A stretch of 64,000 nucleotides of DNA from an uncultured Coriobacteriia bacterium. GTDB taxonomy: Bacteria; Actinomycetota; Coriobacteriia; Coriobacteriales; QAMH01. Of this stretch, positions 51,843-59,921 are shown one piece after another; the first letter of the stretch is position 1, and each line of letters starts with the position of its first letter. The notes under the pieces were generated by a model, which had not been told where the DNA came from, made no database searches, and saw nothing but the letters and a program-made list of their open reading frames with translations. The DNA lies in assembly GCA_959608885.1 (NCBI GenBank), contig CAUHSG010000003.1, positions 1 through 64,000 on the forward strand, given 5' to 3'. The translations under genes were made by a program, and so were the position numbers.

Positions 51843-53792
51843 ATGGCATCTTTCAATGATTACGAGTACGTCTTCACGCCACTTAAGGTGGGGCGTCAGG
51901 TCCTGAAGAATCGCATCATCTTCTCGCCGATGGTTTCCGATTACACCACCGCCAACGGCGAGCCCACCCAGGGATACATCGACTTCGTCGAGGAGCAGGC
52001 AAAGACCGGGGCGGCACTCATCACGCTGGGTGCGACGCCGGTCAACTGGGATACCGCGCCTGACTATCCCGCCGAGCTCAACGTTACCGAGGACACGCGC
52101 ATCAACGGTCTCGTGTTGCTATCCGAGGTCGCCCATCGCCATGGTGCCAAGATTTCGGTCGAGCTCGTCCATGCCGGTCGTGGCGTGCATCCCGAGCTCA
52201 TCCAGAGCGAGTACGGTCTTGCGCCCACGCCGCTGCCCATTCCCGGGCAGTACCCCTATCTCAAGGAGATGGAGTTCCGCGACATGGAGAATATCATCGC
52301 GGACTACGTTGACTGCGCGGTGCGGTTGAAGAAGGCCCAGTTCGACGGCGTGAACATCCACGCTGCCCACGGTAACCTGATTGCCGCTTTCCTGTCTCCG
52401 CTCACCAATCATCGCAACGACAACTTCGGCGGCAGCTTCGAGAACCGCTGCCGGTTCCCGCTCATGCTGCTCAAGGCCGTGCGCGAAGCCGTCGGCGACG
52501 ATTTCATGCTCGACATGCGCATCAGCGGTGACGAGATGGTCGATGGTGGCATGAGGGTCGAGGAGGTCATCGAGTTTCTCAAGCTTGCACAGGAGTATCT
52601 CGACATGGTCAACATCTCGGCCGGGCTCATCGTCGATTGGCGCGCGCAGTTCTTCACCATGCCGCCGTACTATCAGCCCCATTGTCTCAACCGCGAGCTT
52701 TCCCGCAAGGTCAAGGAATGCAAGGACATCACCATTCCCGTCTCCGTCGTCGGATGCATCACCAACACCGACGAGGCCGAGGACATCATCGCAAGCGGGG
52801 CTGCCGATGCATGCTACATCGCGCGTGCGCTGCTGGCCGACACCGAGATTCTCAAGAAGTCGTATCGCGGCGAACCCGAGACGGTGCGTCCGTGCCTGCG
52901 CTGCCATTCGTGTGCGGCAGGTGGGGGCAATCACATGTCGTGCGCGGTCAACCCCCAACTCGGACGCGGGTATCGCTACTGGGAAATCCTGCCGGCGTCC
53001 AAGAGCAAGAAGGTCGTCATCATTGGCGGCGGCCCGGCCGGCATGATGGCCGCACAGACCGCCATCAAACGCGGTCACGAGGTCGTCTTGTTCGAGAAGT
53101 CCGCATCGTTGGGCGGGGCGCTCAATGACATCAACAAGCTGCCGTTCAAGGGCGACTTGCTGAGGTATACCGATTGGGATGTCAAGCAGACCATGGAATG
53201 CGGCGCCGACGTGCGTCTCAACACCGAGGCGACCCCGGACCTCGTCATGGCCGAGAATCCCGACGCCCTCATCGTCGCGCTTGGCTCCAAGCCCTTCGAC
53301 CCGCCGGTGCCCGGGCTTGACCGTGACAACGTCTATGGCGTGCGCGACGTCGACTCGGGTCGCAAGAAGGTCAGCGGCAAAGTCGTCGTCTGCGGCGGCG
53401 GGGCGAGTGGTTGCGAATCGGCCCTGGCCCTTGCCATGGAGGGCTGCGAGGTCACGCTCGTCGATCACGTCGAGGCCGACAGATTTGCCGGCGGCATGAT
53501 CCACATCACGCGCGGCATGCTCATGGCGCTGCTCGAGGAATACGGCGTGCGCATCCTGGACGACCGCAATGTCGAGGCAATCGACGAAGACGGCGTGCAC
53601 ATCCAGGACAGGAACTGGCGCCGCGAGGTCATCCCGGCCGACTACGTCGTCAATGCCATGGGCATCATCCCCGTCGCGCCCGACGAGTTCCGTGAGCTCG
53701 TTCCCGAGACTTATGTCGTGGGCGACTGTTCCGACATCGGGACCATCAAGAAGGCGAATCACAGCGGATTCGACGCTGCCATGGAGATATAG
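51843..53792 (+). CDS. OYE-type NADH:flavin oxidoreductase 1 (BaiH/daidzein-reductase-like)
   Basis: This 649-aa enzyme has the 2,4-dienoyl-CoA reductase layout. An FMN-binding TIM barrel spans about 1-340 (ELVHAGRG, HAAHGNLIAAFLSP). Cysteines for a 4Fe-4S cluster lie in CLRCHSCAAGGGNHMSC. FAD- and NAD-binding Rossmann domains follow (VVIIGGGPAGMMAAQTA, VVVCGGGASGCESALA). Relatives reduce activated C=C bonds in bile acids, isoflavones and enoates. The ATG follows AAGGAGGGAAC. It is followed by an SDR and a second OYE gene. Confidence 0.9.
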   Translation: MASFNDYEYVFTPLKVGRQVLKNRIIFSPMVSDYTTANGEPTQGYIDFVEEQAKTGAALITLGATPVNWDTAPDYPAELNVTEDTRINGLVLLSEVAHRHGAKISVELVHAGRGVHPELIQSEYGLAPTPLPIPGQYPYLKEMEFRDMENIIADYVDCAVRLKKAQFDGVNIHAAHGNLIAAFLSPLTNHRNDNFGGSFENRCRFPLMLLKAVREAVGDDFMLDMRISGDEMVDGGMRVEEVIEFLKLAQEYLDMVNISAGLIVDWRAQFFTMPPYYQPHCLNRELSRKVKECKDITIPVSVVGCITNTDEAEDIIASGAADACYIARALLADTEILKKSYRGEPETVRPCLRCHSCAAGGGNHMSCAVNPQLGRGYRYWEILPASKSKKVVIIGGGPAGMMAAQTAIKRGHEVVLFEKSASLGGALNDINKLPFKGDLLRYTDWDVKQTMECGADVRLNTEATPDLVMAENPDALIVALGSKPFDPPVPGLDRDNVYGVRDVDSGRKKVSGKVVVCGGGASGCESALALAMEGCEVTLVDHVEADRFAGGMIHITRGMLMALLEEYGVRILDDRNVEAIDEDGVHIQDRNWRREVIPADYVVNAMGIIPVAPDEFRELVPETYVVGDCSDIGTIKKANHSGFDAAMEI

Positions 53793-53814
53793 CGAACGTA
53801 TGTGAGGGACAGGT

Positions 53815-53848
53815 CGATGTGTCAGGGGCCCGGTCCCCTGACACATCG
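53815..53848. repeat. Perfect 14-bp inverted repeat (family C)
   Basis: CGATGTGTCAGGGG and its exact complement CCCCTGACACATCG flank CCCGGT. It lies 23 nt after OYE 1 and just before the SDR gene, where it could attenuate transcription. Confidence 0.75.
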
Positions 53849-53882
53849 AATCGCACGTGAGAGAACGAGGAAGGGAACCGAC

Positions 53883-54701
53883 ATGGACAAGATCATCATC
53901 GAGCCCATCACCAGCATGAAGAACGCGTTTTCCGTTGCCGGCCAAAACGTCGTCATCACCGGTGGCAATCGCGGCCTGGGACGTGGCATCGCGCAGGCGT
54001 TCGCAGAGTGCGGCGCCAACGTCGCCATCCTGTGCCGTAACGAGGCCTCCGGCAACGAGGCCGCCGAGCAACTGCGCTTGCTTGGATTGCGCGCCCTCGC
54101 CGTGAAGTGCGACGTGGGGGACTTCGATTCCGTGCTGAGGGCCAAGGAGGTCGTCGCCAGGGAGTTCGACCATATCGACACGCTTGTCAACAACGCGGGC
54201 ATTGACGGCAAGCACGGCGTCTTCGACGATGCGCGCCTCGAGGAGTTCAAGCGCGTCATGAACGTTAACCTCGATGGTGTCGCGGCGATGATCCAGGTCT
54301 TTGGCCAGTGGATGATGGACGAGGGGCGCGGTGGCGAGATCATCAACATCTCGTCGATTGGCGGCCAGGCCATTGGCGATCCGCGCGCGCATCCCATGCC
54401 CTCGTACAACGCATCGAAGGCGGCGCTTGATCATCTGACCAGGCACCTGAGCATCGTCATGGGCGATTACGGCATTCGCGTGAACGCCATCGCCCCTGGT
54501 CCTACGCATTCGGATCTGGATGCCGGCCTTCCGCCGTCCATCACGCAGTTCATCGACGAGACCATGCCCATGCATCGCTTTGGTGAGCCGCTCGAAATTG
54601 GTGCCCTGGCGGTGTTCCTGGCCTCGCCTGCCGCTGCGCAGATTACGGGCGTCGTCGCCAACCATGACGGCGGCACCATGTGCGTTGGCCTGACGTTCTA
54701 G
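53883..54701 (+). CDS. Short-chain dehydrogenase/reductase (SDR)
   Basis: This 272-aa classical SDR has the cofactor motif TGGNRGLGRG near residues 25-34 and NNAG near 107. The catalytic Ser is in NISSIGG and the catalytic Tyr/Lys in YNASK. Relatives include dihydrodaidzein reductase and bile-acid hydroxysteroid dehydrogenases. The ATG at 53883 follows GGAAGGGAACC. Position between two OYE flavoenzymes suggests a sequential C=C and C=O reduction pathway; the substrate is not determinable. Confidence 0.9.
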   Translation: MDKIIIEPITSMKNAFSVAGQNVVITGGNRGLGRGIAQAFAECGANVAILCRNEASGNEAAEQLRLLGLRALAVKCDVGDFDSVLRAKEVVAREFDHIDTLVNNAGIDGKHGVFDDARLEEFKRVMNVNLDGVAAMIQVFGQWMMDEGRGGEIINISSIGGQAIGDPRAHPMPSYNASKAALDHLTRHLSIVMGDYGIRVNAIAPGPTHSDLDAGLPPSITQFIDETMPMHRFGEPLEIGALAVFLASPAAAQITGVVANHDGGTMCVGLTF

Positions 54702-54764
54702 GAGAATAGCCCGCACGGGAGGCGCGCCAGCGCAGTCCGCATTTCGAAGAATCGAGGAGTCGCC

Positions 54765-56720
54765 ATGCCCAGTTTTAACGATTTTCCGCACATTTTCACG
54801 CCGATCAAGATTCGCAATGTCGAGCTGAAGAACCGTCTCGTCTTCTCGCCGGTCGTATCGGGGCATGCGGGTGTTGTCGATGGGCAGGTCACCGAGGCAC
54901 TCGTCCAGTTTCTCGGCGCTCAGGCCCGAAGCGGCGTGGGCATGGTGACCATCGGCGCCTCTCCCGTCGATCAGGGCAGGGCACGCGACTTCTTCGGCAG
55001 CCTCTCCGTCTGCAAGGACGAGGACATTCCGGGGTTGCACCGCCTTGTCGAGGAAGTACACCGATACGGGGCAGCAATTTCGTGCGAGATTCTGCACGCC
55101 GGGCGCATCGCGCAGCCCAATGCGCTCGCCGGACGCAAGGCGTGGGTGCCGTGGCTCACGCCCGACATGGACCCCGACCTTTTCGAGGAGATCACCGAGG
55201 AGCAAATGGACGAGGTCATCGATCTCTTCTGCAAGGCGGCCGTGCGTCTGCGCGATGCGGGTTTCGACATGGTGCTCATCCACGGTGCGCATGGCAACCT
55301 GGTGAGCGCGTTCTTCTCGCCGCTTACCAACCAGCGTACCGATGAGTACGGCGGATCCTTCGAGAACCGCATGCGCTTCCCGCTCAGGCTCGTGAAGGCC
55401 GTGCGTGAGGCCGTGGGCGACAACATGGCCATCGACTTCCGCATCAGCCAGAACGAATACGTCGAAGGCGGCACCACGCTCGAGGACGTCATCACCTTTC
55501 TCAAGGCGGCGCAAGAGTACATTGATGACGCGAACCTGTCGGGCGGCTGGATCTTCGACCCGGTCTACGTCAAGTACATGATGCCAGGCTATCCGCAGGA
55601 GCTGTGCCTCAACATCCCGCGCACCGCCATCGTCCGCGAACAGCTTGACATCCCCGTGACCTGCGTCGGCAACATTCCCGATGTCAAGACGGCCGAGCAT
55701 ATCCTTGCCGAGGGCAAGGCCGACATCGTCGCTTTCGCCCGCAACATCCTCGCCGACATGGACCTGGTGAACAAGGCGTATCGCGGCGAGGAGGACACCA
55801 TCCGGCCGTGCTTGCGCTGCATCGAGTGCGCGTCGCGTCCTGCCGTGGGCGGTGGCGTGCGTTGCTCGGTCAATCCGCAGCTCGGCCGCGAGCTCTACTA
55901 CCGCGAGGTTCCCGAGGCGCGCGTGAAAAAGAAAGTGGTCGTCATCGGGGGTGGTCCGGCCGGCATGATGGCGGCGCAGACCGCCGTCAAGCGCGGTCAC
56001 GACGTCGTCCTCTTCGAGCGTGACAAAGAGCTGGGAGGACGCCTCAAGGAGGCATCGGTGCTCTTCTGCAAGGAGCCGTACCACAAGCGCTACCTTGCCT
56101 GGGACCGTCGCGAGACGCTTGGATGCGGCGCGGACATTCGGTTGGGTGTCGAGGCGACTCCGGATCTCGTCATGGCGGAGAATCCCGACGAGGTCATCGT
56201 CGCCATCGGCGGCGAGCACATCTGCCCGCTGATTCCCGGTGCAAACGGGGACAATGTCATCACCGTAACGGAAGCGGATTTGGGACTTGCGCCCATTGGC
56301 AAGCGTGTCGTCATCGTGGGTGGCGGTTTTTCCGCGCTCGAATGCGGCATCCAGCTCGCCTACGAAGGGCATGCTGTCACGGCCATCGATGCGCAGCCCG
56401 AGGACAAGCTCTGGCGCGAGGTCATGAACGAGCTGCGCAGCGGCCTCATCGAGCTACGCGATCGTTACGGCGTGCAACTCGTCGACGAGGCCATGGTGAA
56501 GGAGATTCGCGAAGGGTCCGTCGTGTACACGCGTGGTGGCGAGGATTTCGAGATTCCCGCCGACACGGTGGTCATGGCCTGCGGCCTGCGTCCCAACAAG
56601 GAGCTCGTAGGCCAGTTTGTGGAGATGATGCCTCAGGTCACGGTCGTAGGCGATGCGCGCCAGACGGGCAACATCTTCTCGGCGAACATGAGCGCCTTCG
56701 ACGCGGCGGTGGAGCTGTAG
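54765..56720 (+). CDS. OYE-type NADH:flavin oxidoreductase 2
   Basis: This 651-aa paralogue of OYE 1 has the same domain order. Its barrel motifs are EILHAGRIAQP and HGAHGNLVSAFFSP. The cluster cysteines are CLRCIEC and VRCSVNP. The dinucleotide folds are VVVIGGGPAGMMAAQTA and VVIVGGGFSALECG. OYE 1 carries GKVVVCGGGASG at the second site, so cofactor use may differ. It is the last gene of the co-directional island, convergent with an XRE regulator gene 12 nt away. Confidence 0.9.
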   Translation: MPSFNDFPHIFTPIKIRNVELKNRLVFSPVVSGHAGVVDGQVTEALVQFLGAQARSGVGMVTIGASPVDQGRARDFFGSLSVCKDEDIPGLHRLVEEVHRYGAAISCEILHAGRIAQPNALAGRKAWVPWLTPDMDPDLFEEITEEQMDEVIDLFCKAAVRLRDAGFDMVLIHGAHGNLVSAFFSPLTNQRTDEYGGSFENRMRFPLRLVKAVREAVGDNMAIDFRISQNEYVEGGTTLEDVITFLKAAQEYIDDANLSGGWIFDPVYVKYMMPGYPQELCLNIPRTAIVREQLDIPVTCVGNIPDVKTAEHILAEGKADIVAFARNILADMDLVNKAYRGEEDTIRPCLRCIECASRPAVGGGVRCSVNPQLGRELYYREVPEARVKKKVVVIGGGPAGMMAAQTAVKRGHDVVLFERDKELGGRLKEASVLFCKEPYHKRYLAWDRRETLGCGADIRLGVEATPDLVMAENPDEVIVAIGGEHICPLIPGANGDNVITVTEADLGLAPIGKRVVIVGGGFSALECGIQLAYEGHAVTAIDAQPEDKLWREVMNELRSGLIELRDRYGVQLVDEAMVKEIREGSVVYTRGGEDFEIPADTVVMACGLRPNKELVGQFVEMMPQVTVVGDARQTGNIFSANMSAFDAAVEL

Positions 56721-56732
56721 GGAGACGGTTTT

Positions 56733-57194
56733 CTATCGTCCCCGCCAGCGCTTCAACTGGGGCAACACGGCGCCGAGAAGCGATACGGCCTCGTCGACGG
56801 TCTTGAACGATCCGGACTCGACCATGTATGGGGCGCAGCGCTCGATGAGCTCTTCCATGCTCTCCTCGGGGTTCACGAGCTCTCCGTCTTCCACGCACCA
56901 CTTGCACCAGTCCGTCTCGGGTGTCCCGTCTGCGGCTTGCGCACGGTCTTCGTCGTTCGCGAGATACATTCCGCAGCTTTGGCAGAATGTCCCTTTAGGT
57001 GGCATGTCGAGCAGTTCGGCTATGGGCACGTCGAGCGTCGCGGCGATGAGCTTCGTCATGTCGATGCCCGGCGTGGTCTCACCGGTCTCCCAGCGCGAGA
57101 CGGCTTGCCTGGTGATGTAGAGGCGTTCGGCGAGCTGTTGCTGAGTCATTCCGCGGGCCTCGCGGTGCGCCTTGATTGATTCGCTTATCGGCAT
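56733..57194 (-). CDS. XRE-family regulator with zinc-ribbon domain
   Basis: This 153-aa protein has an N-terminal XRE helix-turn-helix (residues 5-60; MTQQQLAERLYITRQAVSRWETG). A putative zinc ribbon follows, with CQSCGMYL near 70 and CKWC near 97. The C-terminus is helical. This domain pair is common in Firmicutes and Actinobacteria; targets are unknown. It faces the island from its 3' end with the stops 12 nt apart. Confidence 0.85.
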   Translation of the reverse strand: MPISESIKAHREARGMTQQQLAERLYITRQAVSRWETGETTPGIDMTKLIAATLDVPIAELLDMPPKGTFCQSCGMYLANDEDRAQAADGTPETDWCKWCVEDGELVNPEESMEELIERCAPYMVESGSFKTVDEAVSLLGAVLPQLKRWRGR

Positions 57195-57288
57195 GGTGAT
57201 TCCCTTCGTCGGATGTCCGAATCATTACAGCATGACAGTGCCCGCGGAGTAAAGAAACGCTCCGTTGCGTTTCTCCGACACCGACAGG

Positions 57289-57317
57289 TGGGACAAGTGG
57301 ACAGGTCATTTGTCCCA
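57289..57317. repeat. Family B inverted repeat
   Basis: TGGGACAAGTGGACAGGTCA continuing to TTTGTCCCA. It is one base off perfect symmetry and has the same core as the copies at 18955 and 31241. Confidence 0.75.
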
Positions 57318-57514
57318 TTTTCTTCTTTGCAAACACATTGAGTGTGATGTCATTCACGTAGCCATCGATGATTCTTTTCCTAACGAGTCATATGTCTTGG
57401 TCCACTATCAGTTTCAATAATGAGGACGCATAACGGGAAACCGCGCGAACGGGAGAGCCGAAGCCTAAAAAGAGGGAGGGGTGTTTTGTCAGGCAGAACA
57501 AAAATGTGATCAAA

Positions 57515-57556
57515 AATCTTGTAAAATCCGGAATGGATTCCGGAATTTACAAGATT
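57515..57556. promoter_or_regulatory. 42-nt dyad upstream of AAA_14 ATPase
   Basis: AATCTTGTAAAATCCGGAA (57515-57533) and TTCCGGAATTTACAAGATT (57538-57556) are complementary at 18 of 19 positions around TGGA. It ends 12 nt before the start codon, abutting the AAGGAG ribosome site. It could be an operator, a translational attenuator or a mobile-element scar. Confidence 0.7.
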
Positions 57557-57568
57557 TAAGGAGTCGCG

Positions 57569-58840
57569 ATGTATATCGAGCGAGCACTTGAACCTCTCGT
57601 GAGACGATATTCTTTGTACTTTAAAGCCGTCGTGGTGACGGGTCCTCGTCAGGTGGGCAAAACCACAATGCTCAAGCACATGATGGAGCAAGATGCCGAG
57701 CGCGGCTTCAAACGAAACTATGTCACGATGGACGACACCGCCCTGAGGATGGCAGCGCAAGAGGACCCGGCCCTTTTCCTCCAGAGATACAAGGCTCCCA
57801 TCCTCATCGATGAGATTCAGAAAGCGCCGGAGCTTCTTCCCTATATCAAGATCGCGCTCGACTCCAGTGATGAGAACGGGTCTTTTTGGCTTACCGGATC
57901 ACAGCCGTTCCACCTCATGAAACACGTCTCCGAGACGCTTGCGGGGCGAGTCGGCATCATCGAAATGCTCGGTTTATCTAACTCCGAGATAGCCGGCGTG
58001 CAATCGCAACCATTTGATCCGGGGAAGGGATATTTTGAAAGTCGCGTCGGGGTGACCAAGCCCTTTGACGTAACGGAGGCTTACGAGCGTATTGCCGCGG
58101 GATCGCTTCCGGGAATTCGTGCGTTACCGGCCGATCTGCGTGCCGGTGCCTATGAATCATATCTCGACACATACATCATGCGCGACATACGGGATTTGGC
58201 ACAAGTTGCAGACGAGTTGAAGTTCAGGCGGTTTATGTCTGCTTGTGCGGCACTTACGTCGAAGCCGATTGTATATGCGGACTTGGCGAGGATGGCAGAC
58301 ATCGACGAGAAGACGGCAAAATCGTGGCTTTCTCTGCTTACTAGCTCCTATCTGGTGAAAATTGTCTCTCCATATGCGAATAACCTGCTCAAAAGACTGA
58401 ACAAGCAGCCAATAATGCACTTCACAGATACGGGCCTTGCATCTTATCTCGCGGGTTGGCAAGACGCCCGGACGCTTGAGCTTGGCGCCATGGCGGGTCA
58501 GATGTTCGAAACCTATGCATTTGGGGAAATATGCAAGAGCTTTGCAAATGCCGGCATCAAGCCCGCCCTCTACTTCTTCAGGACCACTTCCCAACGAGAA
58601 ATTGATCTTGTCCTGGAGCGGAACGGAACTCTCTTTCCCATTGAGGTAAAGAAAAGCGCCTCTCCTACCCGAGCAGACGTGAAGAACTTTCGGGCACTAG
58701 AGCCTGTCGAAGAGACGAACGTCTCCGACGAATTGCGCACGAGGCGCCGCATGGTTGGTGTCGGGACGGAGATATGCATGGCGAGTGACGCGTTCCCCAT
58801 AAGCGAGAACGCGTGGGCATTCCCGATTTGGGCAATTTAG
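57569..58840 (+). CDS. AAA_14/DUF4143 ATP-binding protein
   Basis: This 423-aa protein has an N-terminal AAA ATPase with Walker A GPRQVGKTT (near 29-37), Walker B ILIDEIQKAPE and the sensor GSQPFHLM. The C-terminal DUF4143 domain has ADLARMADIDEKTAKSWLSLL and an end resembling a nuclease-like fold (REIDLVLERNG ... FPIEVKKS, the D...ExK pattern of restriction-type nucleases). The family is widespread, often laterally transferred, with unclear function. It is flanked by a large dyad upstream and a bidirectional terminator downstream. Confidence 0.88.
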   Translation: MYIERALEPLVRRYSLYFKAVVVTGPRQVGKTTMLKHMMEQDAERGFKRNYVTMDDTALRMAAQEDPALFLQRYKAPILIDEIQKAPELLPYIKIALDSSDENGSFWLTGSQPFHLMKHVSETLAGRVGIIEMLGLSNSEIAGVQSQPFDPGKGYFESRVGVTKPFDVTEAYERIAAGSLPGIRALPADLRAGAYESYLDTYIMRDIRDLAQVADELKFRRFMSACAALTSKPIVYADLARMADIDEKTAKSWLSLLTSSYLVKIVSPYANNLLKRLNKQPIMHFTDTGLASYLAGWQDARTLELGAMAGQMFETYAFGEICKSFANAGIKPALYFFRTTSQREIDLVLERNGTLFPIEVKKSASPTRADVKNFRALEPVEETNVSDELRTRRRMVGVGTEICMASDAFPISENAWAFPIWAI

Positions 58841-58883
58841 AATGCTCGTCAAAAGTCGCAATTTGCGACCTTATAATGCCCCC

Positions 58884-58909
58884 GCGCTCAAGATTCGAGC
58901 GCGCCTTTT
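58884..58909. terminator. Terminator between convergent ATPase and antitoxin genes
   Basis: GCGCTC and GAGCGC form a stem around AAGATTC, followed by GCCTTTTA on the plus strand. It overlaps the minus-strand stop codon of the antitoxin gene. A second small dyad GTCGCAA/TTGCGAC lies at 58855-58869. Confidence 0.65.
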
Positions 58910-59231
58910 ACGCGTGCCGGAAAGCGAACGCATTGTTCTCGCTGGTTGGGGAGGGCTTCGGGTTACGAAATCCGTACGTTATATCCATGTCGAGCGCACA
59001 TTCCAGCTTTGCTATTGTCTTTAGGGTCATGTTTTGATTGCCCTTGATTATCTTGGTGATTTGTGCCGGAGATACGCCCATGCGCTCAGCCAGCTCTCGT
59101 TTGCTTATGCCGAGCTCCTCCATGCGCGCATAGACTGCTCCCGATATGTCCATAGAGTAAAAATAGGCCATGTCTTCGGGTGGCAGTCGTTCGTCGAGCA
59201 GGTGCTCTAGGCTTCCTCCATCTTCAATCAT
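58908..59231 (-). CDS. HigA-like antitoxin (XRE helix-turn-helix)
   Basis: This 107-aa protein has an HTH near 41-75 (SKRELAERMGVSPAQITKII) and a short N-terminal extension of the type that contacts a toxin. The ATG at 59231 overlaps the end of the toxin frame by 8 nt. The order is toxin then antitoxin, as in higBA and related loci. The HTH would also repress its own operon, probably via the 20-bp palindrome at 59638. Confidence 0.85.
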   Translation of the reverse strand: MIEDGGSLEHLLDERLPPEDMAYFYSMDISGAVYARMEELGISKRELAERMGVSPAQITKIIKGNQNMTLKTIAKLECALDMDITYGFRNPKPSPTSENNAFAFRHA

Positions 59232-59618
59232 CGTGCCCCTCCATTATCAATCCTGCGGCAATCGCCGTCAGCTTCTTTCCCCTGTCCATGACATGCTTGG
59301 GTATGCCCGCATGCTTGCCCTGGTGTTCATCAAAGTCGAATAGATAGACGGGCGTGGCATCATGATGCACGTAAGTCATTATGCGTATAACCTTTCCATC
59401 TACCTTTAGCTCGTAAAGAGAAAGACTGGTGCCTAGAAATCTGAGCTTGTTCGCCTGCCGTGCCCACTTTGTGCCGTTGCCTTGACGATAGCGTTCGCTC
59501 TCTGGCGTGTCTTTGGGTCGCCAGCGAGCTTCTCGATGAAAGACTTGGTATGCGCAGGCGCGAGAACAATGGCGGATTGTCCTGCTCCCAGATCGTACGC
59601 AATCAGCCTATGTGCCAC
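59224..59618 (-). pseudogene. HigB/RelE-like toxin gene with frameshift
   Basis: Starting at GTG 59618 (AAAGGAACG upstream) the frame reads VAHRLIAYDLGAGQSAIVLA and continues through FIEKLAGDPKTRQRANAIV before meeting a stop at 59433. The frame one base over then reads KWARQANKLRFLGTSLSLYE and VIRIMTYVHHDATPVYLFDF, ending with a stop at 59224 that overlaps the antitoxin start. Joined, the halves make a plausible 131-aa RelE-superfamily toxin. The shift falls near 59461-59475. It is either a disabled toxin, a sequencing error or programmed frameshifting. Confidence 0.7.
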
Positions 59619-59637
59619 TACCGTTCCTTTGTTTGAT

Positions 59638-59657
59638 ATTTTACTTATAAGTAAAAT
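59638..59657. promoter_or_regulatory. 20-bp perfect palindrome, likely TA operator
   Basis: ATTTTACTTATAAGTAAAAT is an exact 20-bp palindrome ending 20 nt upstream of the toxin start. It is the expected site and symmetry for autoregulation by the XRE antitoxin. Confidence 0.7.
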
Positions 59658-59850
59658 AATTGCAATATGAGAACCTGTCCTTCCGCTATGTGTTTCATAG
59701 TTGGCAAGGACTGCTATCTGCATATCGTAGTGGCTCGACCTAACAGTTTCGTCGAATGGTTTGGTCGAATCACCATATGAACCCGGGGTAAAATCGGGCA
59801 TTTATCGGGCATTTGCTCGAGTAAGCTCCAACTCCGCCATCGACAAGAAA

Positions 59851-59882
59851 GGGGCGGCCCCATCGGTCGGGAGGCCGCCCCC
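59851..59882 (-). terminator. Terminator of the transhydroxylase-like operon
   Basis: On the minus strand GGGGCGGCC and GGCCGCCCC form a stem followed by TTTCTTG, 40 nt after the small-subunit stop. Confidence 0.8.
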
Positions 59883-59921
59883 AGGCCCGGCTTTTAACCG
59901 GTCGAGCAGAGTGATACGTGC

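Larger units (their letters stand above)
57195..57568. other. 374-bp intergenic region with three dyads
   Basis: It holds a GAAACGC/GCGTTTC hairpin (57254-57273), a family B repeat (57289-57317) and the 42-nt dyad before the ATPase gene (57515-57556). No credible short gene is seen. It must include promoters for the divergent XRE and ATPase genes. Confidence 0.5.
59619..59921. other. 303-bp intergenic region
   Basis: It contains the putative toxin-antitoxin operator (59638-59657) and the terminator of the ferredoxin-molybdoenzyme operon (59851-59882). The stretch between them is open in one minus-strand frame continuous with the toxin, but it has no ribosome site or recognisable protein and reads through the palindrome, so I treat it as noncoding. 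Confidence 0.5.

Noticed and set aside
51843..54701. Assignment as an equol (daidzein) gene cluster
   Set aside because: Domain types fit, but the racemase and tetrahydrodaidzein reductase genes are not seen and the second OYE gene is not part of that cluster; the substrate stays open.
52119..56372. A 1417-codon open frame on the minus strand across the OYE-SDR-OYE genes
   Set aside because: It is the antisense of three well-conserved genes. G/C-rich codon bias (GAC/GTC) keeps the opposite frame open, and it has no domain or ribosome site.
57380..57760. 126-codon minus-strand frame upstream of and overlapping the AAA_14 gene
   Set aside because: Its conserved-looking part is antisense to the ATPase Walker region; there is no start context.
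59433..59801. 122-codon minus-strand frame as a stand-alone protein
   Set aside because: Its first half runs through the operator palindrome and has no ribosome site; its second half is the front part of the frameshifted toxin.
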